Notes: generated by a model not told the origin, from the sequence alone. A stretch of 64,000 nt of DNA from Blastococcus saxobsidens (GCF_010682065.1 NZ_JAAGWG010000013.1:62001-126000); one strand, 5' to 3'. Shown: positions 28,756-42,431, counted from the first letter of the stretch. A program made the numbers and translations.

Positions 28756-29163
28756 TCAGAAGTCCAGCCCACCCTCACGGGCACCGTCGGCGAGGGCGGC
28801 GATGCGCCCCGCGTACCGGTTGCCACCACGGTCGAGGACGACGGCGGTGTAGCCGGCGGCCTTCGCGCGCTCGGCGATGAGCGCACCCACCTGGCGGGCC
28901 AGGGCGGACTTGTCGCCCTCGGCGCCACGCAGGCCGGCGTCCATCGTCGAGGCGCTGGCCACCGTGCGACCGACGGTGTCGTCGACCAGCTGCACGTGGA
29001 TGTGCCGCGAGCTGCGCTTGACCACCAGGCGCGGACGCTCCGGCGTGCCGGAGACCCGCTTGCGCAGCCGGTTGTGACGACGGAGCCGCGAAACGCGGCG
29101 CGCCGTGCTGATGTCGGTTCCGACGGGCTTGTGGACCCGAACGGCCTTCTCTGCCTGAGCCAT
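28756..29163 (-). CDS. rplR: 50S ribosomal protein L18
   Basis: 135 residues. [21 protein letters not shown] and [19 protein letters not shown] are typical; L18 binds 5S rRNA with L5. The ATG at 29163 shares a base with the rplF stop (TGATG); a GTG one codon earlier (29166) is possible. Confidence 0.96.
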   Translation of the reverse strand: MAQAEKAVRVHKPVGTDISTARRVSRLRRHNRLRKRVSGTPERPRLVVKRSSRHIHVQLVDDTVGRTVASASTMDAGLRGAEGDKSALARQVGALIAERAKAAGYTAVVLDRGGNRYAGRIAALADGAREGGLDF

Positions 29164-29702
29164 CACTTACCCGTCTTCCCGACCTTGCGCTTGACGACCT
29201 CGCCCTGGTACCGCACGCCCTTGCCCTTGTACGGGTCGGGCTTGCGGATCTTGCGGATCTTGGCTGCGACCTCGCCGACCAGCTGCTTGTCGATGCCGCT
29301 GACCCGCAGGCGGGTCGGGGACTCGACGGCGAAGGTGATGCCCTCGGGCGCCTCCACCGGAACCGGGTGGCTGAAGCCCAGGGCGAACTCGAGGTTCGAG
29401 CCGCGGGCCTGGACGCGGTAACCGACGCCGACGATCTCGAGGGTCTTCGTGTAGCCCTCGGTGACACCGGTGATCATGTTGGCGATGAGCGTCCGGGACA
29501 GCCCGTGCAGGGCCCGGTTCTGCCGCTCGTCGTTGGGCCGCTGCACCAGCAGCGTGCCGTCGTCGCTGCGCTCGACCGTGATCGGCGTCGCGACCGTGTG
29601 CGAGAGGGCGCCCTTGGGGCCCTTCACGTTCACCATCTGGCCGTCGATGGCGATGTCCACGCCACCCGGCACGGGAATCGGCAGTCGTCCGATCCGTGAC
29701 AT
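29163..29702 (-). CDS. rplF: 50S ribosomal protein L6
   Basis: 179 residues with two related domains; [17 protein letters not shown] at the start and [13 protein letters not shown] near the end are diagnostic. Follows rpsH by 12 bases and overlaps rplR by one. Confidence 0.98.
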   Translation of the reverse strand: MSRIGRLPIPVPGGVDIAIDGQMVNVKGPKGALSHTVATPITVERSDDGTLLVQRPNDERQNRALHGLSRTLIANMITGVTEGYTKTLEIVGVGYRVQARGSNLEFALGFSHPVPVEAPEGITFAVESPTRLRVSGIDKQLVGEVAAKIRKIRKPDPYKGKGVRYQGEVVKRKVGKTGK

Positions 29703-29714
29703 CTCGCTCGCCCC

Positions 29715-30125
29715 TTACCAGACGTAGGCGAGGACTTCCCCACCCACGCCCTTCTTGTTCGCCTGCTTGTCGGTCAGGAGCCCGGTCGACGTCGAGATGA
29801 TCGCGACGCCGAGGCCGCCGAGGACCTTGGGCAGGGCCGTGGACTTCGCGTACACCCGCAGACCGGGCTTGGAGACCCGGCGCACGCCGGCGATGCTCCG
29901 CTCGCGGTTCGGGCCGTACTTGAGGTCGATCACGAGGTGCTTGAAGGTGTGGCCGTCCTTCTCGACGTCGTCGACCTTCCAGCCGGCGATGTAACCCTCC
30001 TGCTGGAGGATCTCCGCGATGTGCGTCTTCAACTTCGACGACGGCATGGACGCAGAGTCGTGGTACGCCTGGTTGGCGTTCCGCAGACGCGTCAGCATGT
30101 CCGCGATCGGGTCGGTCATCGTCAT
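29715..30125 (-). CDS. rpsH: 30S ribosomal protein S8
   Basis: 136 residues ([18 protein letters not shown]). The C-terminal [26 protein letters not shown] matches the rRNA-binding end of S8. In E. coli S8 represses the spc operon at the rplE region; no such site could be judged here. Confidence 0.97.
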   Translation of the reverse strand: MTMTDPIADMLTRLRNANQAYHDSASMPSSKLKTHIAEILQQEGYIAGWKVDDVEKDGHTFKHLVIDLKYGPNRERSIAGVRRVSKPGLRVYAKSTALPKVLGGLGVAIISTSTGLLTDKQANKKGVGGEVLAYVW

Positions 30126-30257
30126 GGTGTCTGGTGCCTCTCTCGCCGCGGTTCCACGTGCGCTGGGTCTCGGAGACTTGGCGCGGGGCCTGTCGGCGAT
30201 CGGTGGTGCTGTGGTCCGGCCGGTGCTCGTGCCCCGGCCGGGTCGTACGGCTGCGAC

Positions 30258-30443
30258 TTACCAGCTGGACTTGCGGACGCCCGGGAGCTCCCCGGCGTGC
30301 GCCATCTCCCGCAGGCAGATCCGGCACAGGCCGAACTTGCGGAAGACCGCGTGCGGACGTCCGCACCGCTGGCAGCGGGTGTAACCGCGGACCGCGAACT
30401 TCGGCTTGCGGGCCGCCTTGTTGATCAGAGCCTTCTTGGCCAT
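30258..30443 (-). CDS. rpsN: 30S ribosomal protein S14 type Z (zinc-binding)
   Basis: 61 residues, the short form with the zinc ribbon C24, C27, C40, C43. [21 protein letters not shown] is diagnostic. It sits between rplE and rpsH. A zinc-free S14 paralogue elsewhere is common in actinobacteria but cannot be seen here. Confidence 0.97.
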   Translation of the reverse strand: MAKKALINKAARKPKFAVRGYTRCQRCGRPHAVFRKFGLCRICLREMAHAGELPGVRKSSW

Positions 30444-30462
30444 CTGTCTCTCCTGCCCCGGC

Positions 30463-31047
30463 TCAGCGGGTCGTGTTCACGACGGTCAGGCCGGCGAAGG
30501 GGAACCCGAGCTGGCGGAGCAGCTCGCGACCCTCCTCGTCGGTCGTGGCGGTGGTGACCAGCGTGATGTCCATACCGCGCGGCCGGTCGATCTTGTCGAC
30601 GTCGATCTCGCGGAACATCGACTGCTCGGTCAGGCCGAACGTGTAGTTGCCGTGGCCGTCGAACTGCTTGGCGGACAGGCCGCGGAAGTCGCGGATACGC
30701 GGCAGGGCCAGGGCCAGCAGGCGGTCCAGGAACTCCCACATGCGGTCGCCGCGGAGGGTGACCTTCGCGCCGATCGGCATGCCCTCGCGGAGCTTGAACT
30801 GCGCGATGGACTTGCGGGCTCGCACGACGGCCGGCTTCTGACCGGTGATGGCGGTGAGGTCGCGGACCGCGCCGTCCATCAGCTTGGCGTCGCGGGTGGC
30901 CTCGCCGACGCCCATGTTGACCACGATCTTGGTCAGACGCGGGATCTGCATGACGTTCTCGTAGCCGAACTCCGACTGGAGCGCGGGGACGATCTCGTCG
31001 CGGTAGTAGGAGAGCATGCGGGGCAGCTCACGGGTGGGTGCGCTCAT
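30463..31047 (-). CDS. rplE: 50S ribosomal protein L5
   Basis: 194 residues. [33 protein letters not shown] and [15 protein letters not shown] are conserved. Binds 5S rRNA and the P-site tRNA. Starts four bases after rplX. Confidence 0.98.
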   Translation of the reverse strand: MSAPTRELPRMLSYYRDEIVPALQSEFGYENVMQIPRLTKIVVNMGVGEATRDAKLMDGAVRDLTAITGQKPAVVRARKSIAQFKLREGMPIGAKVTLRGDRMWEFLDRLLALALPRIRDFRGLSAKQFDGHGNYTFGLTEQSMFREIDVDKIDRPRGMDITLVTTATTDEEGRELLRQLGFPFAGLTVVNTTR

Positions 31048-31051
31048 GAGG

Positions 31052-31387
31052 TCAGAGGTCCTTACCGGTGCGCCGCGAGACCCGGATGCTGCGGCCTTCC
31101 TCGTCCTTGCGGATACCGACCCGGGTCGGCTTGTCCTCGGAGTCGATCACCATCACGTTGCTCACGTGGATGCGCGCCTCCTGCGTGACGATCCCGCCCT
31201 GCTGGGCGCCGCGCTGCGTCGAGCTGATGCGGGTGTGCTTCTTCACCCGGCCGACGCCCTCCACCAGGACCTTCTGGTCCTTCGGGTAGGCCGCGATGAC
31301 CCGGCCCTTCGCGCCCTTGTCCTTGCCGGACAGCACGAGGACCGTGTCGCCCTTCTTGACCTTCATCGAGGGGGTCTTCTCCGCCAT
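31052..31387 (-). CDS. rplX: 50S ribosomal protein L24
   Basis: 111 residues with the KOW motif ([20 protein letters not shown]). I chose the ATG at 31387, with GGAGG about ten bases upstream; a GTG at 31393 that overlaps the rplN stop would add two residues. Confidence 0.96.
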   Translation of the reverse strand: MAEKTPSMKVKKGDTVLVLSGKDKGAKGRVIAAYPKDQKVLVEGVGRVKKHTRISSTQRGAQQGGIVTQEARIHVSNVMVIDSEDKPTRVGIRKDEEGRSIRVSRRTGKDL

Positions 31388-31389
31388 GA

Positions 31390-31758
31390 TCACAGCACCT
31401 CCGGCGCGAGCGAGATGATCCGCATGAAGCGCTTGTCGCGGAGCTCACGGCCCACGGGGCCGAAGATGCGCGTCCCGCGCGGGTCGCCGCTGTCGCGGAT
31501 GATGACCGCGGCGTTCTCGTCGAAGCGGATGTAGGAACCGTCCGGACGACGGCGCTCCTTCACCGTGCGGACGATAACGGCCTTGACCACGTCGCCCTTC
31601 TTGACGCCGGCACCGGGCAGTGCGTCCTTCACGGTGCCGACGATGACATCGCCGATGCCTGCGTAGCGCCGCCCGGAACCGCCGAGCACGCGGATGCAGA
31701 GGATTTCCTTTGCACCGGTGTTGTCGGCGACTCGCAGTCGCGACTCCTGCTGGATCAC
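31390..31758 (-). CDS. rplN: 50S ribosomal protein L14
   Basis: 122 residues from the GTG at 31758 ([18 protein letters not shown]), supported by GGGAG five bases upstream. [14 protein letters not shown] and [20 protein letters not shown] are diagnostic. First gene of the spc operon after a 222-base gap; the AT-rich AACAATATTT just upstream of its ribosome binding site may hold a -10. Confidence 0.97.
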   Translation of the reverse strand: MIQQESRLRVADNTGAKEILCIRVLGGSGRRYAGIGDVIVGTVKDALPGAGVKKGDVVKAVIVRTVKERRRPDGSYIRFDENAAVIIRDSGDPRGTRIFGPVGRELRDKRFMRIISLAPEVL

Positions 31759-31825
31759 GCCTACTCCCAAATATTGTTGTGACAGCCGGGCCGGAACGGT
31801 GAACCGGCTGTCCGGCACCCGCGTG

Positions 31826-31961
31826 CGGACGCACCGGCGGCCGAAGCTGCCGGTGCGTCCGAGGCACGGGTACCGGGATGCGGCGCGCACCCGGGGGGCG
31901 CGCCAGTCGTCCAGCCTACTCGTTGCTGCTGGACGTGCGCGAGGCGGCCCTGGCGGGCCGC
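31826..31961. terminator. Group of three hairpins ending the S10 operon
   Basis: Going leftwards from rpsQ: GCGGCCC-TGGC-GGGCCGC (31944-31961), CGTCCAGC with GCTGGACG (31908-31935) and CGGACGCACCGGC with GCCGGTGCGTCCG (31826-31861, 13-base perfect stem). They fill the 222-base gap between rpsQ and rplN and mark the S10/spc boundary. Confidence 0.6.
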
Positions 31962-31980
31962 ACGCGCGCGGGTGCTGGTG

Positions 31981-32271
31981 CTACTTGGCCTTCTCGATGA
32001 CCTGCACGAGCCGCCACCGCTTGGTGGCCGACATCGGACGGGTCTCCATGATCTGCACGCGGTCACCGATGCCGGCGTCGCCCTGCTCGTCATGGGCCTT
32101 CAGCTTGCTGGTCCGCCGGATGACCTTGGCGTACAGGCCGTGCTTCACGCGGTCCTCGACCTCGACGACGATGGTCTTCTCCATCTTGTCGCTGACGACG
32201 AGGCCCTCGCGGACCTTGCGGTAGCCACGGCCGGCCAGGCCGGGGCCGGTCGACTCCTGGGTCTCGCTCAT
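31981..32271 (-). CDS. rpsQ: 30S ribosomal protein S17
   Basis: 96 residues, OB fold ([42 protein letters not shown]). The ATG at 32271 overlaps the rpmC stop by four bases. Last gene of the S10 operon. Confidence 0.97.
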   Translation of the reverse strand: MSETQESTGPGLAGRGYRKVREGLVVSDKMEKTIVVEVEDRVKHGLYAKVIRRTSKLKAHDEQGDAGIGDRVQIMETRPMSATKRWRLVQVIEKAK

Positions 32272-32501
32272 GCCACACCCTCGTTCGGGGCGACCGAGAG
32301 ACCCAGCTCGCGCTCGCGCATGATCGTGTAGATCCGGGCGATGTCGCGGCGGACGGTCTGCAGTCGCCGGTTGTTGTCCAGCTGGCCGGTGGCCACCTGG
32401 AAGCGCAGGTTGAACAGTTCTTCCTTGGACTCGCGCAGCCGCGCAGCGAGCTCGTCGACAGAGAGCTCGCGCAGCTCGGGAGCGGTCAGACCGGCGGCCA
32501 T
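32268..32501 (-). CDS. rpmC: 50S ribosomal protein L29
   Basis: 77 residues, two helices ([31 protein letters not shown]). The ATG at 32501 shares one base with the rplP stop; a GTG one codon earlier is possible. The last 12 residues extend beyond the usual L29 length. Confidence 0.96.
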   Translation of the reverse strand: MAAGLTAPELRELSVDELAARLRESKEELFNLRFQVATGQLDNNRRLQTVRRDIARIYTIMRERELGLSVAPNEGVA

Positions 32502-32917
32502 CACACTTCTCCTTCACGCGTGATGAAGCGGCACTTCATCGGCAGCTTGTGGATCGCGCGGCGCATGGCCTCACGGGCCACGGGCTCGGCGACACCGGAC
32601 AGCTCGAACAGCACGCGGCCGGGCTTGACGTTGGCCACCCACCACTCGGGCGAACCCTTACCGGAACCCATGCGGGTCTCGGCGGGCTTCTTGGTCAACG
32701 GACGGTCCGGGTAGATCGAGATCCACACCTTGCCGCCACGCTTGATGTGCCGGGTCATCGCGATACGAGCGGACTCGATCTGGCGGTTGGTCACGTAGGC
32801 GGGCTCGAGAGCCTGGATCGCGAACTCACCGAAGTTGATCTCGGTGCCACCCTTGGCCCGGCCGGAGCGGCTCGGGTGGTGCTGCTTGCGGTGCTTGACG
32901 CGCCGTGGGATGAGCAT
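32501..32917 (-). CDS. rplP: 50S ribosomal protein L16
   Basis: 138 residues from the ATG at 32917 ([15 protein letters not shown]). [14 protein letters not shown] and [11 protein letters not shown] are diagnostic. Starts four bases after rpsC. Confidence 0.98.
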   Translation of the reverse strand: MLIPRRVKHRKQHHPSRSGRAKGGTEINFGEFAIQALEPAYVTNRQIESARIAMTRHIKRGGKVWISIYPDRPLTKKPAETRMGSGKGSPEWWVANVKPGRVLFELSGVAEPVAREAMRRAIHKLPMKCRFITREGEV

Positions 32918-32921
32918 GGCG

Positions 32922-33857
32922 TCAGGCCCCCTGTTCCGGACTCGTCGTGTTCTCGGTGGCCGTGGTCTCGGCGGCCGCGGTGGCCTCCGGGCCGGCGGCC
33001 TCGGCAACGGTCTGCTCGGGCGCGACCTCACCGGACGTCTGCGCGACGACGGCCTCGGGCGCCGTGGCGTCCGCGACCGGCCCGGTGGAGGACTCGACTG
33101 CGGCGCGACCGGCCTCGGTCCCGCCAGCGGTGGTGCCCGACGAACCAGAACGACGCTGCGGGCGCTGGGCCCGCTCGCGGCGCTGCTGGCGGTCGGCCAG
33201 CGCCTCGAGGGCGGCGCGCTCGGCCCGGGAGCCGCTGACGTCGCCCTTGTAGATCCACACCTTGACGCCGATGCGACCGAAGGTCGTACGGGCCTCGTAG
33301 ATGCCGTAGTCGATGTTGGCGCGCAGGGTGTGCAGGGGCACGCGGCCCTCGCGGTAGAACTCCGAGCGGCTCATCTCGGTGCCGCCGAGGCGGCCCGAGC
33401 ACTGCACCCGGATGCCCTTGACCTGCGGGCTGCGCTGCGCGGACTGCATCGCCTTGCGCATGGCACGGCGGAAGCTGACCCGGCTGGAGAGCTGCTCGGC
33501 CACGCCCTGGGCGACCAGCTGCGCGTCGGACTCGGGGTTCTTGACCTCGAGGATGTTCAGCTGCACCTGCTTGCCGGTGAGCTTCTCGAGCTCGCCGCGG
33601 ATGCGGTCGGCCTCCGCGCCACGACGGCCGATGACGATGCCCGGCCGGGCGGTGTGGATGTCGACGCGGACCCGGTCGCGGGTTCGCTCGATCTCGACCT
33701 TGGAGATGCCGGCCCGCTCCATGCCCTTGGACATGAGCTTGCGGATCGCGACGTCTTCCTTGACGTAGTCCTTGTACAGCTTGTCCGCGTACCACCGGGA
33801 CTTGTAGTCGGTGGTGATCCCGAGCCGGAACCCGTGCGGGTTGACCTTCTGACCCAC
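32922..33857 (-). CDS. rpsC: 30S ribosomal protein S3 with long acidic tail
   Basis: 311 residues, compared with about 230 in E. coli. The KH domain ([24 protein letters not shown]) and the C-terminal core ([37 protein letters not shown]) are normal. The last 90 or so residues are Ala/Glu/Thr/Val rich and poorly structured. The GTG start shares one base with the rplV stop (TAGTG). Confidence 0.97.
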   Translation of the reverse strand: MGQKVNPHGFRLGITTDYKSRWYADKLYKDYVKEDVAIRKLMSKGMERAGISKVEIERTRDRVRVDIHTARPGIVIGRRGAEADRIRGELEKLTGKQVQLNILEVKNPESDAQLVAQGVAEQLSSRVSFRRAMRKAMQSAQRSPQVKGIRVQCSGRLGGTEMSRSEFYREGRVPLHTLRANIDYGIYEARTTFGRIGVKVWIYKGDVSGSRAERAALEALADRQQRRERAQRPQRRSGSSGTTAGGTEAGRAAVESSTGPVADATAPEAVVAQTSGEVAPEQTVAEAAGPEATAAAETTATENTTSPEQGA

Positions 33858-34321
33858 TAGCGGGTCCCTCCCCTCGTGTTGTTCGTCTGCTGGGTGGCCG
33901 GGCCCGACATGCCGGTGTCCCGGCGCGCCTTGCGCGACTTCTGCGCGAGGACGTCGCTGGTGGCGACCTCGCTCACCTCGACGGTGATGTGGCTGGTCCG
34001 CTTGTTGATGCGGAACGCACGACCCTGCGCACGCGGACGGATCCGCTTGAGGGTGGGGCCCTCGTCGACGTAGGCGGCGCTGATCACCAGCGCTGCCGGG
34101 TCGAGCTGCAGGTTGTGCTCGGCGTTGGCCACCGCGCTGGCGACCACCTTGGCCACCGGCTCGCTGGCCGACTGCGGGGCGAACCGCAGCAGCGCCAGGG
34201 CCTCATCGGTCGGCAGGTAGCGGATCATGTCCACCACCCGGCGGGCCTTCATGGGAGTGACGCGGACGAACCGGGCCGTAGCCCGGGCGACCGGCGCCTC
34301 CTGTCCCAACTGGGAAGTCAT
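33857..34321 (-). CDS. rplV: 50S ribosomal protein L22
   Basis: 154 residues. [21 protein letters not shown] and the exit-tunnel loop region [17 protein letters not shown] are conserved. The last 35 residues are a lineage-variable tail (Ser/Arg/Thr/Asn rich). Confidence 0.97.
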   Translation of the reverse strand: MTSQLGQEAPVARATARFVRVTPMKARRVVDMIRYLPTDEALALLRFAPQSASEPVAKVVASAVANAEHNLQLDPAALVISAAYVDEGPTLKRIRPRAQGRAFRINKRTSHITVEVSEVATSDVLAQKSRKARRDTGMSGPATQQTNNTRGGTR

Positions 34322-34341
34322 CTGTTTCTCTCTCTACCTGG

Positions 34342-34623
34342 TCAGCCCCGCCGCGAGCGGCGGTCGTCCTTGATGTGCCCACGGAAGGTGCGCGTGGGAG
34401 CGAACTCGCCGAGCTTGTGCCCGACCATCGCCTCGGTCACGAACACCGGCACGTGCTTGCGGCCGTCGTGCACCGCGAGGGTGTGGCCCAGCATGTCCGG
34501 GATGATCGTCGAACGGCGTGACCAGGTGCGGATCACGTTCTTGGTGCCCTTTTCGTTCTGAGCGTCCACCTTCTTGAGCAGGTGGTCGTCGACGAACGGG
34601 CCCTTCTTCAGGCTGCGTGGCAT
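34342..34623 (-). CDS. rpsS: 30S ribosomal protein S19
   Basis: 93 residues. [38 protein letters not shown] and [13 protein letters not shown] are diagnostic. Confidence 0.98.
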   Translation of the reverse strand: MPRSLKKGPFVDDHLLKKVDAQNEKGTKNVIRTWSRRSTIIPDMLGHTLAVHDGRKHVPVFVTEAMVGHKLGEFAPTRTFRGHIKDDRRSRRG

Positions 34624-34646
34624 CTCTGTCGGACTCCTCTTCCCGC

Positions 34647-35480
<834 letters not shown>

Positions 35481-35554
35481 TGCTGACTCAGTCCCTGTCT
35501 TCTATCTCTGGTCCGTGGATCCGGGTGGAGGGGTGGGCCGGAGGCCCAGCCGCC

Positions 35555-35857
35555 TCAGGCGCCCGGGCCCCCGAAGATCTCGATGCGGTCGCCCGCGGCC
35601 AGCGACACGATGGCGCGCTTGGTGTCCTTGCGCTTGCCCATCTGTGCGCCCCGGCTGCGCTTGCGCTTGCCCTGGCGGTTGATCGTGTTCACGCCGAGGA
35701 CCTTCACGTTGAAGATCTGCTCGACCGCGATCTTGATCTGCGTCTTGTTGGCTTCCGGCAGCACGATGAACGTGTACTGGTTCGCCTCGAGGAGCCCGTA
35801 GCTCTTCTCGGAGATGACCGGGGCGAGCAGGACGTCCCGGGGGTCGCGGACGCTCAT
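35555..35857 (-). CDS. rplW: 50S ribosomal protein L23
   Basis: 100 residues; forms the dock for trigger factor and SRP at the exit tunnel. [12 protein letters not shown] and GKRKRSRG are typical. The ATG overlaps the rplD stop (ATGA). Confidence 0.97.
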   Translation of the reverse strand: MSVRDPRDVLLAPVISEKSYGLLEANQYTFIVLPEANKTQIKIAVEQIFNVKVLGVNTINRQGKRKRSRGAQMGKRKDTKRAIVSLAAGDRIEIFGGPGA

Positions 35858-36645
35858 GCCTTCTCCTCGGTGGTCTCTTCGACGGTGCCCTCGCCGACGG
35901 CGGGGGCGATGGACGGGAAGCCACCGGGGATCTCGGAGGTGGCGAGGTCGGGCAGGTCGGCGCCGGAGCGCTTGCCCTTGACCGGGCCGGCCACGAACTC
36001 CGCGAGCGCGGCCTCGGTGAAGATGACCTCGTCGGACACCAGCACGTCATAGGTGTTCAGCTGGCCGGCCTCGATGAGGTGCACCTCGGGGACGTTGCGC
36101 AGGCTGACCCAGTTGAGGACGTCGTCGCGGTCGAGCACGATCAGGACCCGCTTGGCCTGGGTCACCGCGTGCAGCGTCGCGAGGGCTGCCTTCGTCTTCG
36201 GCGCATCGCCGTCCACGAACGCGGAGACCACGTGCACCCGGCCCTCGCGGGCCCGGTCGGAGAGGGCACCGCGCAGGGCGGCGGCCTTCATCTTCTTCGG
36301 GGTCTTCTGCTCGTAGTTCCGCGGCTGCGGACCGTGGACGATGCCACCGCCGGCGAACTGCGGCGCGCGGGTCGAGCCCTGACGGGCGCGGCCGGTGCCC
36401 TTCTGGCGGTAGGGCTTGGCGCCACCACCGCTGACCTGGCCACGCGTCTTGGTCGAGTGCGTGCCCTGACGCGCCGCGGCGAGCTGCGCCACGACGACCT
36501 GGTGCATGAGCGACACGTTCGCGTTGGCGTCGAAGAGGTCACCGGGCAGCGTCACGCTGCCGGTGGTCTCGCCGGCCGGGGTACGGACGTCGACCTGCCG
36601 GTCGGCGCGCGCCGCGGCGGCGGCGCTGTTGATGGACGTGGTCAC
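35854..36645 (-). CDS. rplD: 50S ribosomal protein L4
   Basis: 263 residues, longer than the 201 of E. coli because of a C-terminal acidic extension (the last 35 residues, ending EETTEEKA) and a short N-terminal one. The exit-tunnel loop [20 protein letters not shown] is intact. Coupled to rplC and rplW by four-base overlaps. L4-mediated control of S10, known in E. coli, is not visible here. Confidence 0.97.
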   Translation of the reverse strand: MTTSINSAAAAARADRQVDVRTPAGETTGSVTLPGDLFDANANVSLMHQVVVAQLAAARQGTHSTKTRGQVSGGGAKPYRQKGTGRARQGSTRAPQFAGGGIVHGPQPRNYEQKTPKKMKAAALRGALSDRAREGRVHVVSAFVDGDAPKTKAALATLHAVTQAKRVLIVLDRDDVLNWVSLRNVPEVHLIEAGQLNTYDVLVSDEVIFTEAALAEFVAGPVKGKRSGADLPDLATSEIPGGFPSIAPAVGEGTVEETTEEKA

Positions 36646-37307
36646 TTGTTGTCACTCCCCACGGGGCCACCCTTGACGGCCGAGCGGACCAGCACGAGGC
36701 CGCCCTTCGGACCGGGGATGGCGCCCTTGATCAGCAGGAGGCCGCGCTCGGCGTCCACCTTGTGGACCACCAGCGACAGGGTCGTCGTCTTGACCGCACC
36801 CATGCGGCCGGCCATCTTCAGGCCCTTGAAGACGCGGCCGGGCGTCGAGGCCCCACCGATCGAACCGGGCGACCGGTGCTTGCGCTGGGTACCGTGCGAC
36901 GCGCCGAGGCCCTTGAAGCCGTGACGCTTCATGACGCCGGCGGTGCCCTTGCCCTTGCTGGTGCCGATGACGTCGACCTTGGCCACGCCGTCGAACACGT
37001 CGGCGGTCAGCTCCTGGCCGACCGTGTAGTTGCCGGCGTCCTTCGTGCGCAGCTCCACCAGGTGACGCCGCGGCGTCACGCCCGCCTTGGTGAAGTGCCC
37101 GCCCTCGGGGCGGTTCACCTTGCGCGGGTCGATCTCACCGAAGCCGAGCTGGACGGCGGAGTAGCCGTCCACCTCGGGGGTGCGCACCTGGGTCACCACA
37201 CACGGGCCCGCCTTGACGACGGTCACCGGCACGAGACGGTTGTTCTCGTCGAAAACCTGGGTCATCCCCAGCTTCTCGCCGAGGAGACCGCGAAATGTGC
37301 TCGCCAT
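36642..37307 (-). CDS. rplC: 50S ribosomal protein L3
   Basis: 221 residues. [32 protein letters not shown] and GRMGA are diagnostic. Starts 15 bases after rpsJ. Confidence 0.98.
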   Translation of the reverse strand: MASTFRGLLGEKLGMTQVFDENNRLVPVTVVKAGPCVVTQVRTPEVDGYSAVQLGFGEIDPRKVNRPEGGHFTKAGVTPRRHLVELRTKDAGNYTVGQELTADVFDGVAKVDVIGTSKGKGTAGVMKRHGFKGLGASHGTQRKHRSPGSIGGASTPGRVFKGLKMAGRMGAVKTTTLSLVVHKVDAERGLLLIKGAIPGPKGGLVLVRSAVKGGPVGSDNK

Positions 37308-37322
37308 GTCTGCTGACTGCCC

Positions 37323-37628
37323 TTACTGAATGTTGACGTCGACCGAGGCCGGCAGGTCGATGCGCATCAGCGCGTCGACCGTCTTCGGCGTCGGGTCGAG
37401 GATGTCGATGAGCCGCTTGTGCGTGCGCATCTCGAAGTGCTCGAACGAGTCCTTGTACTTGTGCGGCGAACGGATCACCGCGTACACGTTCTTCTCCGTC
37501 GGCAGCGGCACGGGGCCGACCACTCGCGCTCCGGTCTTCGTGACCGTCTCCACGATGCGTCGCGCCGAGGCGTCGATCGCCTCGTGGTCATAGGCCTTCA
37601 ACCGGATGCGGATCTTCTGTCCCGCCAT
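37323..37628 (-). CDS. rpsJ: 30S ribosomal protein S10
   Basis: 101 residues ([16 protein letters not shown]). Also the NusE part of antitermination complexes. [11 protein letters not shown] and [13 protein letters not shown] are conserved. The 78 bases between the upstream hairpin and rpsJ contain no TANNNT, so a conventional promoter of its own is doubtful. Confidence 0.98.
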   Translation of the reverse strand: MAGQKIRIRLKAYDHEAIDASARRIVETVTKTGARVVGPVPLPTEKNVYAVIRSPHKYKDSFEHFEMRTHKRLIDILDPTPKTVDALMRIDLPASVDVNIQ

Positions 37629-37706
37629 CGCTGTCTTCTGCTCCTGCCGATCGGTTGTGAAAGTTCGAGTGGGTCTGCTGACCCGCGGGTCGACGACCCG
37701 GGTGAG

Positions 37707-37735
37707 GGGCGGCGGCCGGGTCCCGGCCGCCGCCC
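37707..37735. terminator. Strong hairpin between tuf and rpsJ
   Basis: Perfect 13-base arms GGGCGGCGGCCGG and CCGGCCGCCGCCC with a three-base loop, starting nine bases beyond the tuf stop. It may end the str operon in part or act as an RNA-processing site. Confidence 0.55.
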
Positions 37736-37743
37736 GTCAGGTG

Positions 37744-38937
37744 TTACTTGTTGATCTTGACGACCCGGCCGGCGCCGACGGTACGGCCACCCTCACGGAT
37801 GGCGAACCGCAGGCCCTCCTCCATGGCGATGGGCTGGATGAGCTCCACCGTCATCTCGGTGTTGTCGCCCGGCATGACCATCTCGGTGCCGGCGGGCAGG
37901 GTCACGACGCCGGTCACGTCCGTGGTCCGGAAGTAGAACTGGGGACGGTAGTTGTTGAAGAACGGCGTGTGACGGCCACCCTCGTCCTTCGAGAGGATGT
38001 AGACCGAACCCTCGAAGTTGGTGTGCGGGGTGATCGAGCCGGGCTTCACGACGACCTGGCCGCGCTCCACGTCCTCGCGCTTGATGCCGCGGAGGAGCAG
38101 ACCCACGTTGTCGCCGGCCTGACCCTGGTCGAGCAGCTTGCGGAACATCTCGACGCCGGTGACGGTCGTCTTCGTCGAACCCTCGCGGATACCGACGATC
38201 TCGATCTCCTCGGAGACCTTGACGATGCCACGCTCGACGCGGCCGGTGACGACCGTGCCACGACCGGTGATGGTGAAGACGTCCTCGACGGGCATGAGGA
38301 ACGGCTTGTCGATCTCGCGCTCCGGCTCCGGGATCGCGGTGTCGACGGCGTTCATCAGCTCCATGAGCTTGTCGCCCCACTCGGCGTCGCCCTCGAGCGC
38401 CTTGAGCGCGGAGACGCGGACCACGGGGACGTCGTCGCCCGGGAACTCGTACTCGCTGAGGAGCTCGCGGACCTCGAGCTCGACGAGCTCCAGGATCTCC
38501 TCGTCGTCGACCATGTCGGCCTTGTTCAGGGCGACGACGATGTAGGGGACGCCGACCTGGCGGGCCAGGAGGACGTGCTCCTTGGTCTGCGGCATCGGGC
38601 CGTCGGTGGCGGCGACCACGAGGATCGCGCCGTCCATCTGGGCCGCACCGGTGATCATGTTCTTGATGTAGTCGGCGTGCCCGGGGCAGTCGACGTGCGC
38701 GTAGTGACGGTTCTCCGTCTGGTACTCGACGTGCGCGATCGAGATCGTGATGCCGCGAGCCTTCTCCTCGGGCGCCTTGTCGATCTGGTCGAACGCGGAC
38801 GCCTCGTTGAGGTTCGGGTACTTGTCGTGCAGGACCTTGGTGATCGCCGCGGTCAGCGTCGTCTTGCCGTGGTCGATGTGCCCGATGGTGCCGATGTTGA
38901 CGTGCGGCTTGGTCCGCTCGAACTTGGCCTTGGCCAC
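37744..38937 (-). CDS. tuf: Elongation factor Tu
   Basis: Delivers aminoacyl-tRNA to the ribosome. 397 residues with G motifs [19 protein letters not shown] and SALKAL. GTG start at 38937 with a GAGGAGAGG ribosome binding site. Only one tuf copy is in the window. Last gene of the str operon. Confidence 0.99.
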   Translation of the reverse strand: MAKAKFERTKPHVNIGTIGHIDHGKTTLTAAITKVLHDKYPNLNEASAFDQIDKAPEEKARGITISIAHVEYQTENRHYAHVDCPGHADYIKNMITGAAQMDGAILVVAATDGPMPQTKEHVLLARQVGVPYIVVALNKADMVDDEEILELVELEVRELLSEYEFPGDDVPVVRVSALKALEGDAEWGDKLMELMNAVDTAIPEPEREIDKPFLMPVEDVFTITGRGTVVTGRVERGIVKVSEEIEIVGIREGSTKTTVTGVEMFRKLLDQGQAGDNVGLLLRGIKREDVERGQVVVKPGSITPHTNFEGSVYILSKDEGGRHTPFFNNYRPQFYFRTTDVTGVVTLPAGTEMVMPGDNTEMTVELIQPIAMEEGLRFAIREGGRTVGAGRVVKINK

Positions 38938-38997
38938 TGGGTTCCTCTCCTCGTGGTTACGCAGGTGGTGCGTGCTCTGGGGTGGGGTGGTGCTCGG

Positions 38998-39025
38998 GGA
39001 GTGCGGGCGGGATCGCCCGCACTCC
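38998..39025. terminator. Hairpin between fusA and tuf
   Basis: Perfect 12-base arms GGAGTGCGGGCG and CGCCCGCACTCC with a four-base loop, one base beyond the fusA stop. No T-run. It could shield the fusA 3' end or reduce readthrough. Confidence 0.5.
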
Positions 39026-39026
39026 G

Positions 39027-41126
<2,100 letters not shown>

Positions 41127-41211
41127 TACTTCTCCTCTTGGATCTGGTCCGCGTGCGGGTTCCGGGGGTGGCCCGGACGTCCCGCCGGCCGCGGGTGCTG
41201 ATGGACGGACG

Positions 41212-41682
41212 TCACCAGCGGTAGTGCGCGAAGGCCTTGTTCGACTCGGCCATCTTGTGCGTGTCCTCGCGCCGCTTGACGGCGGCACCCAGACCGTTGC
41301 TCGCGTCGAGCAGCTCGTTCATCAGACGCTCGGTCATCGTCTTCTCGCGGCGCGCCCGGCTGTACTGGATCAGCCAGCGCAGGCCGAGCGTGGTGCTGCG
41401 AGAGGCGCGGACCTCGACCGGGACCTGGTAGGTCGCGCCACCGACACGGCGGCTGCGGACCTCGAGGGACGGCTTCACGTTGTCCAGCGCGCGCTTGAGC
41501 GTGACGACCGGGTCGGTGTCGCTCTTGGCACGGGCGCCCTCGAGGGCGCCGTAGACGATCGCCTCGGCGACGGAGCGCTTGCCGTCGACCAGCACCTTGT
41601 TCACCAGCTGGGTGACGAGGGGCGACTGGTACACCGGGTCGGCGATCAGCGGGCGCTTCGGCGCGGGACCCTTGCGCGGCAT
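41212..41682 (-). CDS. rpsG: 30S ribosomal protein S7
   Basis: 156 residues. [42 protein letters not shown] and the C-terminal [14 protein letters not shown] are diagnostic. The ATG shares one base with the rpsL stop (TAATG). Confidence 0.98.
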   Translation of the reverse strand: MPRKGPAPKRPLIADPVYQSPLVTQLVNKVLVDGKRSVAEAIVYGALEGARAKSDTDPVVTLKRALDNVKPSLEVRSRRVGGATYQVPVEVRASRSTTLGLRWLIQYSRARREKTMTERLMNELLDASNGLGAAVKRREDTHKMAESNKAFAHYRW

Positions 41683-42056
41683 TAGCTCTTCTCCTTCTTG
41701 GCGCCGTACTTGCTACGAGCCTGCTTGCGGTTGCGGACGCCCTGGGTGTCCAGCGAACCGCGGATGATCTTGTAGCGCACGCCCGGGAGGTCCTTCACCC
41801 GGCCGCCGCGCACCAGCACCATCGAGTGCTCCTGCAGGTTGTGGCCGACGCCCGGGATGTAGGCGGTCACCTCGATGCCACTGGTGAGGCGGACGCGGGC
41901 GACCTTCCGCAGCGCCGAGTTCGGCTTCTTCGGCGTGGTCGTGTACACGCGGGTGCACACGCCGCGGCGCTGGGGGGAACCCTTCAACGCCGGCGTCGTG
42001 GTCTTGACGACCTTGTCCTCGCGGCCCTTGCGGACCAGCTGGTTGATCGTGGGCAT
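41682..42056 (-). CDS. rpsL: 30S ribosomal protein S12
   Basis: 124 residues. The residues linked to streptomycin resistance in other bacteria are unmutated (K43 and K88), so S12 looks drug-sensitive. [19 protein letters not shown] and the C-terminal [13 protein letters not shown] are normal. First gene of the str operon, far downstream of its likely promoter. Confidence 0.98.
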   Translation of the reverse strand: MPTINQLVRKGREDKVVKTTTPALKGSPQRRGVCTRVYTTTPKKPNSALRKVARVRLTSGIEVTAYIPGVGHNLQEHSMVLVRGGRVKDLPGVRYKIIRGSLDTQGVRNRKQARSKYGAKKEKS

Positions 42057-42402
42057 GGGTGGCCTGGATCTCCTACCTGCGCTGGGTGGTGCTCATCGAT
42101 TGCCTGCCGACTGCTCTGTTCTGCTGGTGGTGCTCGGGTGCCGGCCCCCGGTGGGGAACCTTTCCGATCCCGGCCGTGTTCCACCTCCGGTCCACGCGGT
42201 CGGGTGTGTCGCCCTACCCCGGACCGGTCCGATGAAGGACCGAACTCGGTTGCCCCTCGCGACTCGGCGCCGCCACCCTCCGGTCACCGCGTCGGACGCG
42301 GCCCGGCGGATGGTCCCCGGCGACCAGGAGGAATTCCACCTCTGGCCGCCCAGGCGCACCGCGAACGGGAGCAGGCCCAGGGCACCCTGGGCACGGCTGA
42401 CC
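42057..42402 (-). other. Long 5' leader of the str operon
   Basis: About 340 bases lie between the best promoter and the rpsL start. The stretch has a perfect palindrome CGGACCGGTCCG (42220-42231) and other short stems, but no convincing small gene and no riboswitch I recognise. Open frames here use unlikely residues and appear to be chance. Confidence 0.45.
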
Positions 42403-42431
42403 ACGATACCCGTGCCACCTGGGCCGGTCAA
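42403..42431 (-). promoter_or_regulatory. SigA-type promoter of the str operon
   Basis: On the minus strand TTGACC (42426-42431), a 17-base spacer, and TATCGT (42403-42408). This is one of the best matches to the housekeeping consensus in the window. The remaining 174 bases up to 42605 hold no feature I can support other than the ribosome binding site of the next gene. Confidence 0.7.
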
